NCBI RefSeq assembly: GCF_003418935.1
Contig: NZ_QVMT01000010.1
Span: 1-64,000 of the forward strand
Source of the DNA: Emticicia sp. C21
GTDB lineage: Bacteria; Bacteroidota; Bacteroidia; Cytophagales; Spirosomataceae
Reading direction: 5' to 3'
Length of the DNA stretch: 64,000 bases
Both the position numbers and the translations under genes were made by a program. Positions within the stretch are counted from its first letter, which is position 1; the number at the start of each line of letters is the position of its first letter. Shown one piece after another: positions 35,658-44,865 of this stretch. The notes under the pieces are model-generated. The model searched no databases, was not told the DNA's origin, and saw only the letters and a list, made by a program, of their open reading frames with translations.

Positions 35658-35693
35658 ATTAATTTACTTTATCTATCGATTAAGTAGATTAAT
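35658..35693 (+). promoter_or_regulatory. Inverted-repeat operator candidate, copy 2
   Basis: ATTAATTTACTT (35658-35669) and AAGTAGATTAAT (35682-35693) are inverted repeats with one mismatch around a 12-bp core containing ATCGAT. Read on the opposite strand, 32 bp of it match 44834-44865 at 30 positions. It lies 154 bp before the hydroxylase ATG and just after the molybdoenzyme operon. Confidence 0.6.
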
Positions 35694-35846
35694 AAAAAAT
35701 CACATGCCAATTTCATTTTTAAGCATCGTAACAATTAGAGAAATTGTAAATAAAAAAGACGTTCACTGTTGTTGTCTTTAGCAAATTACTCTGTATCATA
35801 TTTTACTTCTTACAATCATTATTATTTACCATTAAATTTTTGTAAT

Positions 35847-36677
35847 ATGAAATTTACAGAAAGCACAATCTATTATGAAATTCTTAGCCTACTTATATTT
35901 TTTAGTCTGGCAGAATTCTTTACCGGAGCCTTTAAGAGTGGTAAATGGACTAAGAACGAATGGCATATTACTGTAGCCGGATTAGCTCTCTCAAGTGTAA
36001 TTACACGCCCGCTTAGCTTCTTGTTTACTACGTATGTACTTAGTTATTTTTTCTCTGATTATTATAACTATTTTTCGGATGTATCTTTTTGGGCTGGTCT
36101 CGCAATTACCTGTTTGCTTGAAGATTTTACTCAATACTGGTGGCATAGAGCAGCTCATACTTTTCCTTGGCTTTGGAAGGGGCATAGGGTACATCATAGT
36201 GCTCCTGAAATGAGTGTGCTGCTCTCAGGGCGTAATTCGTGGGTATATTTATTATTATTCCCTTCACGAATCGTATCTGCCACTTTAGTCTTTTTGGGCT
36301 TTGGAGAGGCTTTTATTGTGGGATATTTCCTGAAAATCCTGATTGGCATTGCTTCCTACTCTAGTATCCCATGGGATAAACCTCTTTATAAAATTAAATG
36401 GTTGAGCCCGATTATGTGGGTGATAGAGCGCATCATTTCAACTCCGGCAACGCATCATGCCCATCATGCTGCCAATGACCACGACGGTATTGGTGTCATC
36501 AACGGCAACTATGGGAATATGTTTTTTATATGGGATGTGCTTTTTGGAACTGGTAAGATAACCAGACAATTCCCTGAAAAAATAGGACTTGATGATTACC
36601 ATGAAGAACCTTGGTATGTTCAACTGGGTTATCCGATATTCAAATCAACAAACGAAAAGAGTGAGATGTCTAAGTAG
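35847..36677 (+). CDS. Sterol desaturase/fatty-acid hydroxylase-family protein
   Basis: 276 residues from the ATG at 35847; an upstream in-frame ATG at 35769 adds 26 unconserved residues. Membrane helices surround the eight-His di-iron motifs: WWHRAAHTF (about 118-126), GHRVHHSAPE (about 134-143) and ATHHAHHAAND (about 204-214). It hydroxylates or desaturates a lipid using O2 at the inner membrane. It shares an operator-like sequence with two susC loci, so it may belong to the same regulon. A terminator follows. Confidence 0.88.
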   Translation: MKFTESTIYYEILSLLIFFSLAEFFTGAFKSGKWTKNEWHITVAGLALSSVITRPLSFLFTTYVLSYFFSDYYNYFSDVSFWAGLAITCLLEDFTQYWWHRAAHTFPWLWKGHRVHHSAPEMSVLLSGRNSWVYLLLFPSRIVSATLVFLGFGEAFIVGYFLKILIGIASYSSIPWDKPLYKIKWLSPIMWVIERIISTPATHHAHHAANDHDGIGVINGNYGNMFFIWDVLFGTGKITRQFPEKIGLDDYHEEPWYVQLGYPIFKSTNEKSEMSK

Positions 36678-36696
36678 CAGATTTCTTTGGACCAGA

Positions 36697-36733
36697 AACA
36701 GCCGTTTGATTCAAATGGCTGTTATTCTTGTTT
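36697..36733 (+). terminator. Terminator after the hydroxylase gene
   Basis: A 12-bp stem with one G-T pair (36697-36708 with 36712-36723) and a 3-nt loop is followed by ATTCTTGTTTG. Confidence 0.7.
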
Positions 36734-36877
36734 GCGTATATCTACTAGAGTTATCGATTTTGTAAAGTGAAAAACGTACAATTTACTATATGAACCCTAA
36801 AGTATCATTTTGTGAGAAACCAATAGTAATATCCAAATTTATAAAACTTCGAAATAATAATTTAAACCATCCAAAAT

Positions 36878-37317
36878 ATGAAGACCAGAAATATTATTTT
36901 AATAGCATTACTTAGTTTGTTCAACATGCCAGCATTTGCTCAAGCGCAAAAAGATGAAACTTTCACGGTTGAAGGCTACTATCGGGTAAAATGGGGTTAT
37001 CAGGCTGAGTTCTTAGAATTATATAAGAAGAATCATTATCCTCTATTAAAAAAGCCATCGAAAAAGGTGATTTATTAAGTATTAAACTTGAAAAGCCTCT
37101 TCAACAAGGTATAGAAGAAGGTAGATGGGATTATAGAATTACATTGGTATTCAAAAATGTACAAGCCGCTTTCGACCCTAATCTGACCGAACCCTATAAA
37201 AAAACGCTCTATCCTGACCAGGCCAAATTCAAAAAAGAAGAAGCCCGGCGCTTTGAGATTCTGGATGCTCACTGGGATGTATCAGTTGGAACAGAGAGTT
37301 TAACCCCTAACCCCTAA
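36878..37317 (+). pseudogene. Small secreted protein gene with a -1 frame change at a slippery A-run
   Basis: The first frame (signal peptide MKTRNIILIALLSLFNMPAFAQ, then TVEGYYRVKWGYQAEFLELYKKNHYPLL) stops at 37078 after 66 residues. Moving into the -1 frame at 37048-37054 (A AAA AAG) restores a continuous coding sequence to 37317: AIEKGDLLSIKLEKPLQQGI, then WDYRITLVFKN, then RRFEILDAHWDVSVG. The joined product is about 146 residues, with the signal peptide removed about 124. The product family is not recognised; the first part resembles small dimeric ferredoxin-like (NIPSNAP/ABM-type) proteins only vaguely. It is either a one-base deletion in a homopolymer, a sequencing undercall, or programmed frameshifting. 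The tail overlaps a CCCCTAACCCCT repeat. Confidence 0.65.
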
Positions 37318-37396
37318 AGGGGAATTGCTTACGCATAATTTATGTCTTCTATAGACGGCGGACATTTAGGTATTTTGAGGTTTTTTCGGAATAGAA

Positions 37397-37446
37397 TAAT
37401 TAAACAGATTTCACCGGGCGGCCGCCCGGTGAAATCTGTTTAATTA
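37397..37446. repeat. 50-bp perfect palindrome between convergent genes
   Basis: Every base pairs about the centre between 37421 and 37422 (GG|CC), giving 25-bp arms with no spacer. The middle is very GC-rich and includes a GCGGCCGC site; the outer arms are AT-rich (AATTAAACAG). It most likely works as a bidirectional terminator for the small secreted-protein gene (plus) and the DUF1684 gene (minus), but perfect palindromes of this length are usually unstable. Confidence 0.85.
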
Positions 37447-37488
37447 GCATTTCTCAATCTGGATGGTACTTTCTTATCCAATACAATC

Positions 37489-38370
37489 TTAGTGAGACCC
37501 ACTATATTTTTCACCTGCTTTAATGGCTACCGTCAATTGATTTTCTTTCACAGGTAATGGACAGGTAGCATAAGGAGTCAAAGCACAAGGTGGGTTATAA
37601 GCTTTGTTAAAATCTAAATAGATGTTTCCTTCTGCATCCGGTGCTTCTGCATCCAGAAACCGGCCACTGCCGTAGGTTTCATGCTTACTGGTGGCATCGC
37701 TGAATACGAAGTGTAAATGTTCTTTGGTTCCGGTTGCGGCTAGGCTGTATTCTTTGCCATCAATAGTAAAGAGTAGTTTTCCGGGTGAATCCTGCTCATA
37801 CGTTCTTCCGGTTATATCTGTGATGCTCAGTTTTTTCCCTTCTGTTGGCACAAATTTAGTCTTTAGTTTCCAGCTTTCGTTAATCGGGAAAGTCTCGATT
37901 CCTTTAAAGCCCAACAAAAATTCTCCTTCTAAATCCCGCAGCCGGATGGCATATTTATCACCTCTCTGAATGATAAACCAACGCAAGGTTTTATGTTTTA
38001 AAACAGTAGGCCTATTGCTGATATACGGAAAAAGTCTCGCTTCTGTTACCGGGTCATTTGCTTGTAAAACTGTAGCATTTGGAGCAGATTGAAACGTTAC
38101 CTGGCCTTTGTCTAAAATTACTTTTCCGATAAATGGTTCCGCATGATTGGCAGGGAATACGATGGAGTTCTTTTTATCTCCTCCAATCGTATTTTCCCCT
38201 TCTTCAAGCCAGAATAACCCGGCAAGATTCAGCCAGCCTTCTTCACTTTTGAGACTTTCGATTCTTTTTTGATGCCAGGTTTTGATAGAAACTTCATAAG
38301 GCGTTTCTATTATGAACGAGAATGTTATAAATGATAGTAGCAAAGTCAGAGATTTTATGTAATTGTTCAT
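37489..38370 (-). CDS. DUF1684-family exported protein
   Basis: 293 residues with a signal-peptide-like N-terminus (YIKSLTLLLSFITFSFI, about 4-20) and the conserved blocks of DUF1684: WHQKRIESLKSEEGWLNLAGLFWLEEGENTIG (about 32-63), KTLRWFIIQRGDKYAIRLRDLEGEFLLGFKGI, and C-terminal DFNKAYNPPCALTPYATCPLPVKEN. The Cys pair in the last block is conserved in the family. The function is unknown. It lies last in a run of minus-strand genes with TPR, susD and susC genes, two of which are broken; this one looks intact. Confidence 0.85.
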   Translation of the reverse strand: MNNYIKSLTLLLSFITFSFIIETPYEVSIKTWHQKRIESLKSEEGWLNLAGLFWLEEGENTIGGDKKNSIVFPANHAEPFIGKVILDKGQVTFQSAPNATVLQANDPVTEARLFPYISNRPTVLKHKTLRWFIIQRGDKYAIRLRDLEGEFLLGFKGIETFPINESWKLKTKFVPTEGKKLSITDITGRTYEQDSPGKLLFTIDGKEYSLAATGTKEHLHFVFSDATSKHETYGSGRFLDAEAPDAEGNIYLDFNKAYNPPCALTPYATCPLPVKENQLTVAIKAGEKYSGSH

Positions 38371-38418
38371 AAGAATTAAATGTTTAATGTGAATAAATAT
38401 GTATGATAATCAGACAGA

Positions 38419-40163
38419 TTACAGTGGAAACAGGCTTTTATCGCCTTGTCTTAGTACTTCATTGAGTTTTTCCTGATACTCATGAAGTTTTTGATGGTCG
38501 TTTGTTTGCTTATAGACTTTGTACAATCCCCAGATACCATTGGCACTATTAGGATGTTTTTTCAGAAGTTCCTGATAAGTTTTTTCAGCTTTATCAAACC
38601 TGTCTTCTTTCAAATGCGCTTCGGCCAGACTAATCAACACTGGTCTGGCATAGGTAGGAGGTTCGCTATAACCTAAGTCTTCTTCTTTTTGTCTGGCTGA
38701 TTCGAGTGTCTTAATAGCTTCTTCATACTTGCCTTCGGCACTTTGTATGACCCCTTGCAATTCAAGAGAAGCTACATTCAAATCATTAATGCGCTTGGTA
38801 CTAATCTGGTCTTTTGATACGGATTGATTGCTATTTCTCCATAAATTTGCATCCAATGCTTCTGAATGTTGTCGGGCAAGTGCCGTATTGTTTTTCTTAA
38901 TGGCAGCCACATACCGGAAGCAAAGTGAAAGAGGGCATTCTTATAAGCAATAGCTTTATTGGTGAATAAACTATCTTTATCAATCTGAATCGCAGAGAGC
39001 TTGTCAGCAGCTTTTTGGTAAAAACCAAAACATAATTCCATTTTAGCAGGAGCAATCACACCCTGATAAAAGAATCTGCCTTCATATTTTCTTTTTCTCT
39101 CCTTAGTCGCCGGCATACTTTTCAGCTTTTCGGCATAATAAAGTGCCGTAGCATATCTTCCATCTTCAGCACAGTTAGCAAGCATATAATTGATATTATG
39201 GATATAATTCCAGGCATCTACCTCCGGAATCTTCTGTTCTTTCATGTAAACAGAGTCAACTTTTACTGCGGCAATAAAAGATTCGTAAGCTTTCTGATAT
39301 TCTCCGGCTTTGTAATAGACATGCCCTGGCATATGCACCATATGACCTGAATTCGGTGCGAGTCTTGATAGCGTTTCAGCACTTTGAAAAGCTTCTGTCG
39401 GACAGCAATTTTCTTTCAGGTGAATCCAGTAGTGATGGGCTGCCGCATTTTCAGGATGCTCCCGAAGAATATCTTTGAGTAAGTATTCAGAGTAAATCTG
39501 CCCATCTCTTGGATTGAGCCTGGTATCATATCCGGCCATTTTACTGAGCGCCAGAAATAGTTTAGCGTCTATGTCTTCGGGATATTTATGAATAATTAGT
39601 TCTAATTTAGACTGATAAGCAGCTTTGCCTCCGGTTTTTTCATCATCCCGCAGAAGAATGGCTTCAGCGTATAGTTTTTCTCTGTCTGTAGCCTTCTCTT
39701 TCAATTTTTTAATTTTATCAAGTGCCAGTTTCTGGTCGGGCTTAAACTCATCACCCTCAATCGCTCCAATAGCGCTGTATAAGCCATAGTACGGCATAAT
39801 AGCCAATGAGTCGTGTTTAATGGCCTCTTTGAAAGCACGGTAGGCTTCAAAATCCCAGAAACAATGCAGTAAGGCTATTCCTTGATTAAAATATTGCTGT
39901 GTTTTAGCCGATTTTGTAGTGATTTTAAAATCTACCTCTCCAATACCCTTGAAGAATATTGGAGGAGGTAAATTTGGAACATAGGCGGTTTCTTTGCGAT
40001 ACTCTAAAATATGCTCCAGGTGGCTGTGTCCATCGTGCGTAACACCGCCGTCGTGCGCCTCTGTATGATTCACGGTGTTCTCATGGTTCTGATGTTCACC
40101 GACACGAACCCTTTGGGCATATATTCCTACCGGAATCAATAGAAAGAAAAGAAAACGTAACAT
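38419..40163 (-). pseudogene. TPR-containing exported protein, frameshifted
   Basis: The N-terminal frame (40163 down to about 38915) has a signal peptide (MLRFLFFLLIPVGIYAQ), a His-rich stretch (HQNHENTVNHTEAHDGG) and TPR helices (YFNQGIALLHCFWDFEAYRAFKEAIKHD). After FHFAS at about 38916 it runs into a sequence without family character. The expected continuation is in another frame: YVAAIKKNNTALARQHSEALD, then EGKYEEAIKTLESARQKEEDLG and KAEKTYQELLKKHPNSANG, to 38419. A single missing base in the CC(C)GG area explains this. The intact protein would be about 580 residues and probably periplasmic. Function unknown. Confidence 0.75.
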
Positions 40164-40214
40164 AGCTCTTGGTATAATGATGAATAACTAGAGTAAAAGA
40201 GACAAAACCTGTGC

Positions 40215-41663
40215 TTATTCAAGCAATAATTTATTGGTTACTATCTCGACATTTGGCAATGGGAAAATGTAATTATCCTGCGATGGCAATACTTCAGGTG
40301 CGTTTAATGAACTGCTCGATTTAGCCGGAAGTGGCAGTAGATTTCTGAGCAAATCATTTGAACGGAAACCTTCTCCCAATAACTCTATTCTTCTTTCAGT
40401 CAGAATAGTAGTAACAAGTGCTGATTGTGTTGAAATAGCTGCAGATGGAAATTCATAAGAAACATCAGAACGATTACGAACGGCTTTCAGTAATTCCAAC
40501 GATTTATTCAAATCTCCCGTTTTAGCAGCAGCTTCGGCATAGTTCAATAGAACCTCCGCGTATCTGATAACCGGCATATAATCCAGGAAAGGAGATGGCT
40601 TATTGTATTTCGTCAGGAATTGTACCCCTGAGGCAGTGCGTGAAAAAGTTCTTCTTAAATCGGTAGATTTCCATTCTTTTTCTCCCCAGATACCTGATGG
40701 ATTCAGATTATATTCTGCATTGGCATTGAATACATAGGGAAAAGAAGATTGCCCGGTCACATTATCTAAATCAGTCATTGGAATCGAAAGGATAGATTCT
40801 GTGCTGGTATAATTTGTCGTAAAAATCTCAACGATATTCTGTAACTTATGATTAACCCCTGAACCAGCGCTGAAAGGCGCAGTGGCAGAAACTATTTTTT
40901 TAGCTTCTTCAATGACCTTCTCATAATTACTGCTATTCAAGTACACACGTGTTTTAAGGGCAATGGCACTATTACGATGGGCACGTGTTGTATTTAATAG
41001 AGAGGATGAATAAGTCAAAGGCAAATCAGCTTCTGCTTCATTCAGGTCTTTTATTATCTGAGCATATACTTCAGCTACGGTGCTTCTTTTTAAATCGTTA
41101 TTAGCGGTTGATTTTTCGGCTGTTAAGCGAAGAGGTAAACCCTTAGATGCACCTTTGTTTTCATTATATGGGCGGGCATATAATGTTACTAAAGCATAAT
41201 AACTTAAAGCCCTTAAAAATTTGGCTTCTGCAATGTATTGTTTGGTTAATATTTCACTCACTACTTTAGGATTTGCTTTCAAGCCATCAATCAATACGTT
41301 GGCATTGTTGATAGTACGGTAACCTGCCTCCCAGAAACCCGCTACAAAATTAGAACCTGAGTTGAGGGTCTGATTCCATGCTTCAAATGCTGTAAAAGTA
41401 TTGCTGGTTCTATTAATAAATTCTTCACCCCGGGCCTCAGTATAGGTATAATAATTACCTCCGTAAAAATTAACTCCTTTTGCTGCTTTATAAACACCAT
41501 TCACGAGACCGAGAATACGGTCTGGAGTATCAAAAGCGTTGGCGCCACTAATAGCAGTGACAGGAGAGGGGTTCAGAAGTTTTTCCTGATCACAACCTGA
41601 TAATACAAGAAGTAAGCCTGTGATAAAACCTGTAGATATGATATGTTTAAATGCCTGTTTCAT
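40215..41663 (-). CDS. SusD/RagB-family lipoprotein beside a broken susC
   Basis: 482 residues from the ATG at 41663, which gives a proper lipoprotein signal (MKQAFKHIISTGFITGLLLVLSGC, Cys24, lipobox LSGC). An upstream in-frame ATG adds 12 lysine-rich residues. SusD hallmarks: YIAEAKFLRALSYYALVTLYARPYN, MPVIRYAEVLLNYAEAAAKTGD, LTERRIELLGEGFRSNDLLRN and the usual hydrophobic ending. The gene appears intact, but its SusC partner 52 bp upstream is a pseudogene, so this SusD may be an orphan or may pair with another SusC. Confidence 0.93.
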   Translation of the reverse strand: MKQAFKHIISTGFITGLLLVLSGCDQEKLLNPSPVTAISGANAFDTPDRILGLVNGVYKAAKGVNFYGGNYYTYTEARGEEFINRTSNTFTAFEAWNQTLNSGSNFVAGFWEAGYRTINNANVLIDGLKANPKVVSEILTKQYIAEAKFLRALSYYALVTLYARPYNENKGASKGLPLRLTAEKSTANNDLKRSTVAEVYAQIIKDLNEAEADLPLTYSSSLLNTTRAHRNSAIALKTRVYLNSSNYEKVIEEAKKIVSATAPFSAGSGVNHKLQNIVEIFTTNYTSTESILSIPMTDLDNVTGQSSFPYVFNANAEYNLNPSGIWGEKEWKSTDLRRTFSRTASGVQFLTKYNKPSPFLDYMPVIRYAEVLLNYAEAAAKTGDLNKSLELLKAVRNRSDVSYEFPSAAISTQSALVTTILTERRIELLGEGFRSNDLLRNLLPLPAKSSSSLNAPEVLPSQDNYIFPLPNVEIVTNKLLLE

Positions 41664-41714
41664 CTTCTTTAATTTTAATTGTCCTTTTTTCTGATTCATT
41701 TTTTGGTCTCAGTC

Positions 41715-44158
41715 TTAGAAGTTTACATTGATACCAAAGGTGAAAGTTCGTGCCTGACCCACAGAGTTTTTCTCTACACCCGGCGTGGTGTTTGAATTAC
41801 CATTCACCGAAGATTCCGGGTCTGTGCCTGAATATCTGGTCCATAAGAAAAGGTTTGAACCCTGTGCATATACTCTTACTGTGCTTAAGCCTATTTTTGT
41901 AAATGCCTTGTTATCAGGCAAACGATAACCTAATGAAGCATTTTGTATGCGTATAAAATCTGCTTTTTCGGCATTCGTTGAAACCGGAAATGAAGAACCG
42001 CCTGAAGTCTGGTCATTATATACCAGGCGAGGAACATCCGTAATATCGCCCGGTTTTTGCCAACGATTCAGGATTTCTGTTGAGTTATTGTAAGCGCGTT
42101 GGTCAAGTAGGGTAGCACGTGTTCCATTCATGATATAGTTGCCACCCGAATAACTCAGGTTAATACTTAAGTCGAAGCTTTTATATTTGAAAGTGTTGGT
42201 AAGCCCACCATAGAATGTTGGTAGTGCATTGCCAATCAGATAATAGTCTGCACCTGTTATGGCCGGAGCTTTGGTGCCATCCAGATAAGTCCATTGACTT
42301 TGCCCCGGTAACACTACCTGACTGAATTGCACCTGCTCACCTTTGGCATTGATAAAGATTCTCTGGCCATTTGCAGGATTCACTCCCGCTGTTCTGGCTC
42401 CATATAAACTACCTACCGAATAGCCAACGCGAGTAATATTGGTTGTTTCGTAAGATACGTGAGTAGTACCAACGATATCTGTATTTCCTTCTGCTAAAGC
42501 CGTTACACGGTTTTTCAGTGTTGTAAGATTAAACTAAGCATTCCATGAGAAATCTGATTTACGTAAGATATTGGCATTTATACCCAATTCCAGGCCTCTG
42601 TTATACATGGAGCCTACGTTACCAAGAATAGCATTGCCTGGGATACCCTTAGAAACAGCCTGTGGTGCACTCAGAATCAAACCATCAACATCATTGTTGA
42701 AATAAGTAGCCTCAGGTTTTTAATAATCTCGGCATCCAATGCGAAGTTTGCAATTACCCTGTCATTGGCAGAAGTATAGCGGTTCTCATTTAGTAATGCC
42801 ACTGGATTTCCCCAGTTACTTACGAATTTATTATTACCAACTCCAATCGTATTAGGGCTGGCAGGGTTTACATTATAGCTGCCATCAGGATTGAATGGGC
42901 CTACATTCGGCGGTAGGGCAGTTGCCAAATGAGCCACGCCTACCAGAAAAAAAATTGAACCGGGTAATGAACCCGCATACGGCGATTCATTATAACTGGT
43001 ATTATATGAAAGACCTCCTTTGAATTTAAGCCATGAAGTCAATTCCTGATCGATATTGAATCTTACCGCTTTTCTGTCAAACTCGTTGCCTACCAGAAAG
43101 CCATTCTGCTTTGTATAATTGGCGGAGAAAAAGTAATTGGTAGAATTTGTACCACCAGAAACACTGATATTATGACTTTGCGACACTCCCTGGCGATAGA
43201 TATAATCGTACCAACGAGTATCGACAGGATTGTTATTCGCATCAGTATTCGGAAAAAATAAAGCAGAAGCTACATTATCGTTATTGGCATTGCCACCTAA
43301 AATCTTAGCGTTTAATACAGCTTCGTTTTTAATGGAGATGAATTGCTCTGCATTTAATAATTCAGGTAAACGAACTACATTAGATACGCCCACCCAGGCT
43401 TCATAATTTATACGGGGTTTTCCGGTTTTACCTCTTTTAATAGTGACCAGAATTACCCCACCTGCAGCTCTTGAACCATAAATAGCTGTTGATGCAGCAT
43501 CTTTCAATACATCAATTGACTCAATATCTGCCGGATTTATATCTCCCAAAGGGTTATTAGGTACGGCAGTGCTGGTAGAAATATTACCGGTATTGATTGG
43601 AATACCATCAACTACTACAAGAGGGTATGAACTTAAAGAAATCGAGTTGATACCTCTGATACGGATAACCGGAGGGTTGTTTAATACGCCATTCGGCTGT
43701 GCGATGCTCACCCCTGCTGCACGGCCAGCCAGTGCCTGGTCGAAACTTTGTATGGGTTGCTCTTTTACTACATCACCATTGATGCGTGCTGCCGAACCTG
43801 TAAACTCTGCTTTGGTTTGTGTACCGTAGCCCACTACACGAACTTCACTCAGCAATTTGGCTTCTGAAACTAAGTCGACTGAAAGTGTTGTGCTATTGCC
43901 AACTGTTTTTTCGATAGTGGAGTAACCAATAAATGAGAATACGAGAGTGTTTCCTTCAGTAGCATTAATTTTGTAAGTACCTGTCAGGTCTGTAATGACC
44001 CCGGTAGTACTACCTTTTATGGTTACCGAAACCCCCGGTAGAGCCTCGCTATTGTCCTTATCTTTTACTGTCCCGGTAATTGTTTTTGTCTGGGCAAAGA
44101 GGAGTGAGGATAAGGAAAATAAGAATAAAATAGTGAATGTAAATTTTAAAATTTTCAT
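41715..44158 (-). pseudogene. susC with a large internal deletion and a nonsense codon
   Basis: The N-terminal part is normal SusC: signal peptide (SSLLFAQ), TITGTVKDKDNSEALPGVSV, TonB-box-like LLSEVRVVGYGTQ, plug AIYGSRAAGGVILVTIKRGK, then barrel to EIIKNLRL (about residue 485). There the frame breaks near 42712-42722 and resumes in another frame with EATYFNNDVDGLILSAPQAV, a segment that in intact SusC lies about 235-245 residues further on. A TAG codon at 42534-42536 interrupts the rest (WNA-stop-FNLTTLKNRV), and the C-terminal barrel then continues to 41715. The protein cannot form a full barrel. Its leader is also rearranged (see 44370-44618). Confidence 0.88.
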
Positions 44159-44401
44159 AATGTTCTTTTGTTAAATGACCGAATTTTCTAGGTTATTTCT
44201 TTAAATAATGCAATAAGTATTCCCCAAAGTCTTAAAGACAAAGCCTCCGAAGTGTGTTATAAGAAATGCTGAAAAGGAGTAGGGATATTTAATTGGTCTA
44301 GCCTTAGCCCGGAGCCAATAAACTCTTTACCGTTAAGTTGCCTTCATTGAATGCCGTCAGTGTTAGTCCTTATTGAAAGGACAGAATTGCGAAAGAAATG
44401 G

Positions 44402-44419
44402 TATTACAGATCTGTAATA
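44402..44419. repeat. 18-bp perfect palindrome centred on AGATCT
   Basis: TATTACAGATCTGTAATA is its own reverse complement. A second palindrome with the same core is at 44492-44505. They may be protein-binding sites or short hairpins. Confidence 0.6.
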
Positions 44420-44491
44420 AAAAAGCCTTTCTTACAAAATTTCCGGGGTGGTCGTAAAAAGAAGCTGAAAAGGTTTTAAAACTTACACCAC

Positions 44492-44505
44492 TATCAGATC
44501 TGATA
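44492..44505. repeat. 14-bp perfect palindrome centred on AGATCT
   Basis: TATCAGATCTGATA is self-complementary and shares the core CAGATCTG with 44402-44419, 90 bp away. Confidence 0.55.
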
Positions 44506-44618
44506 CCTTGCCTAAGATGTATCAGACTATTTACTCCTGATTTTATAGCAGAAATAAATCTGGGGTGCCGTTTCAAGAAAATTAGGCCGTAAAACTGTGT
44601 TTTTACGCTCTTTTTCAT

Positions 44619-44755
44619 TTACTTTGTGTTGGTTAAAGATAAAACAAGGTAATGAAAGCTAATTTTTAGCTTTCGAAATCATTCGCAATGAGCCTTTTTT
44701 ATGACCTACCACTCTTGTTCCAGCAAGGGTGGTATTTTTTTGTAATAAACGTCTG
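44619..44755 (-). promoter_or_regulatory. Structured susC leader, copy B
   Basis: Read on the minus strand it repeats the order of copy A (23230-23370): CGTTTATTA; TACCACCCTTG/CAAGAGTGGTA with loop CTGGAA; GGTCA; AAAAGGCTCATTGCGAATGATT; a third hairpin GAAAGCTAA/TTAGCTTTC; then TTACCTT, TTTAACC and ACAAAGTAAATG. One stem pair changes from G-C to A-T between copies, and the third hairpin differs in sequence but keeps its shape. One mismatch has appeared in the first stem, consistent with decay of this locus. Confidence 0.6.
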
Positions 44756-44833
44756 TTCTGGTTTAAATTTATTTAATTGTTTAAGAAACTAGGAGGTTAA
44801 TATTTAGTTTAAAGTGTAGTTTTGAATGTTTAC

Positions 44834-44865
44834 TCTACTAAATCGATAGATAAAATAAATTAATA
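44834..44865 (-). promoter_or_regulatory. Inverted-repeat operator candidate, copy 3
   Basis: 32 bp match the copy at 35657-35688 (opposite strand) at 30 positions, including the ATCGATAGAT core. One half-site is degraded (CTCTACTA in place of AATCTACTT). It lies about 79 bp upstream of the structured leader B. Confidence 0.58.

Larger units (their letters stand above)
44370..44618 (-). pseudogene. 82-codon frame at the original leader start codon; likely displaced susC start
   Basis: The ATG at 44618 sits exactly where the susC ATG lies in the homologous leader at 23371 (shared ACAAAGTAAATGAAAAA context), and the first residues MKKSVKTQF resemble MKKNVLVQF of the intact SusC. The remaining codons show no SusC similarity or signal peptide. 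This suggests that an earlier susC start was separated from its gene body by rearrangement. It may still be translated as a leader peptide. Low coding likelihood. Confidence 0.4.

Noticed and set aside
37299-37322. Telomere-like TAACCCCTAACCCC repeat
   Set aside because: Only two units are present, and the stretch forms a small CCCCT/AGGGG hairpin at the end of the small gene; better read as a gene-end repeat than as a distinct element.
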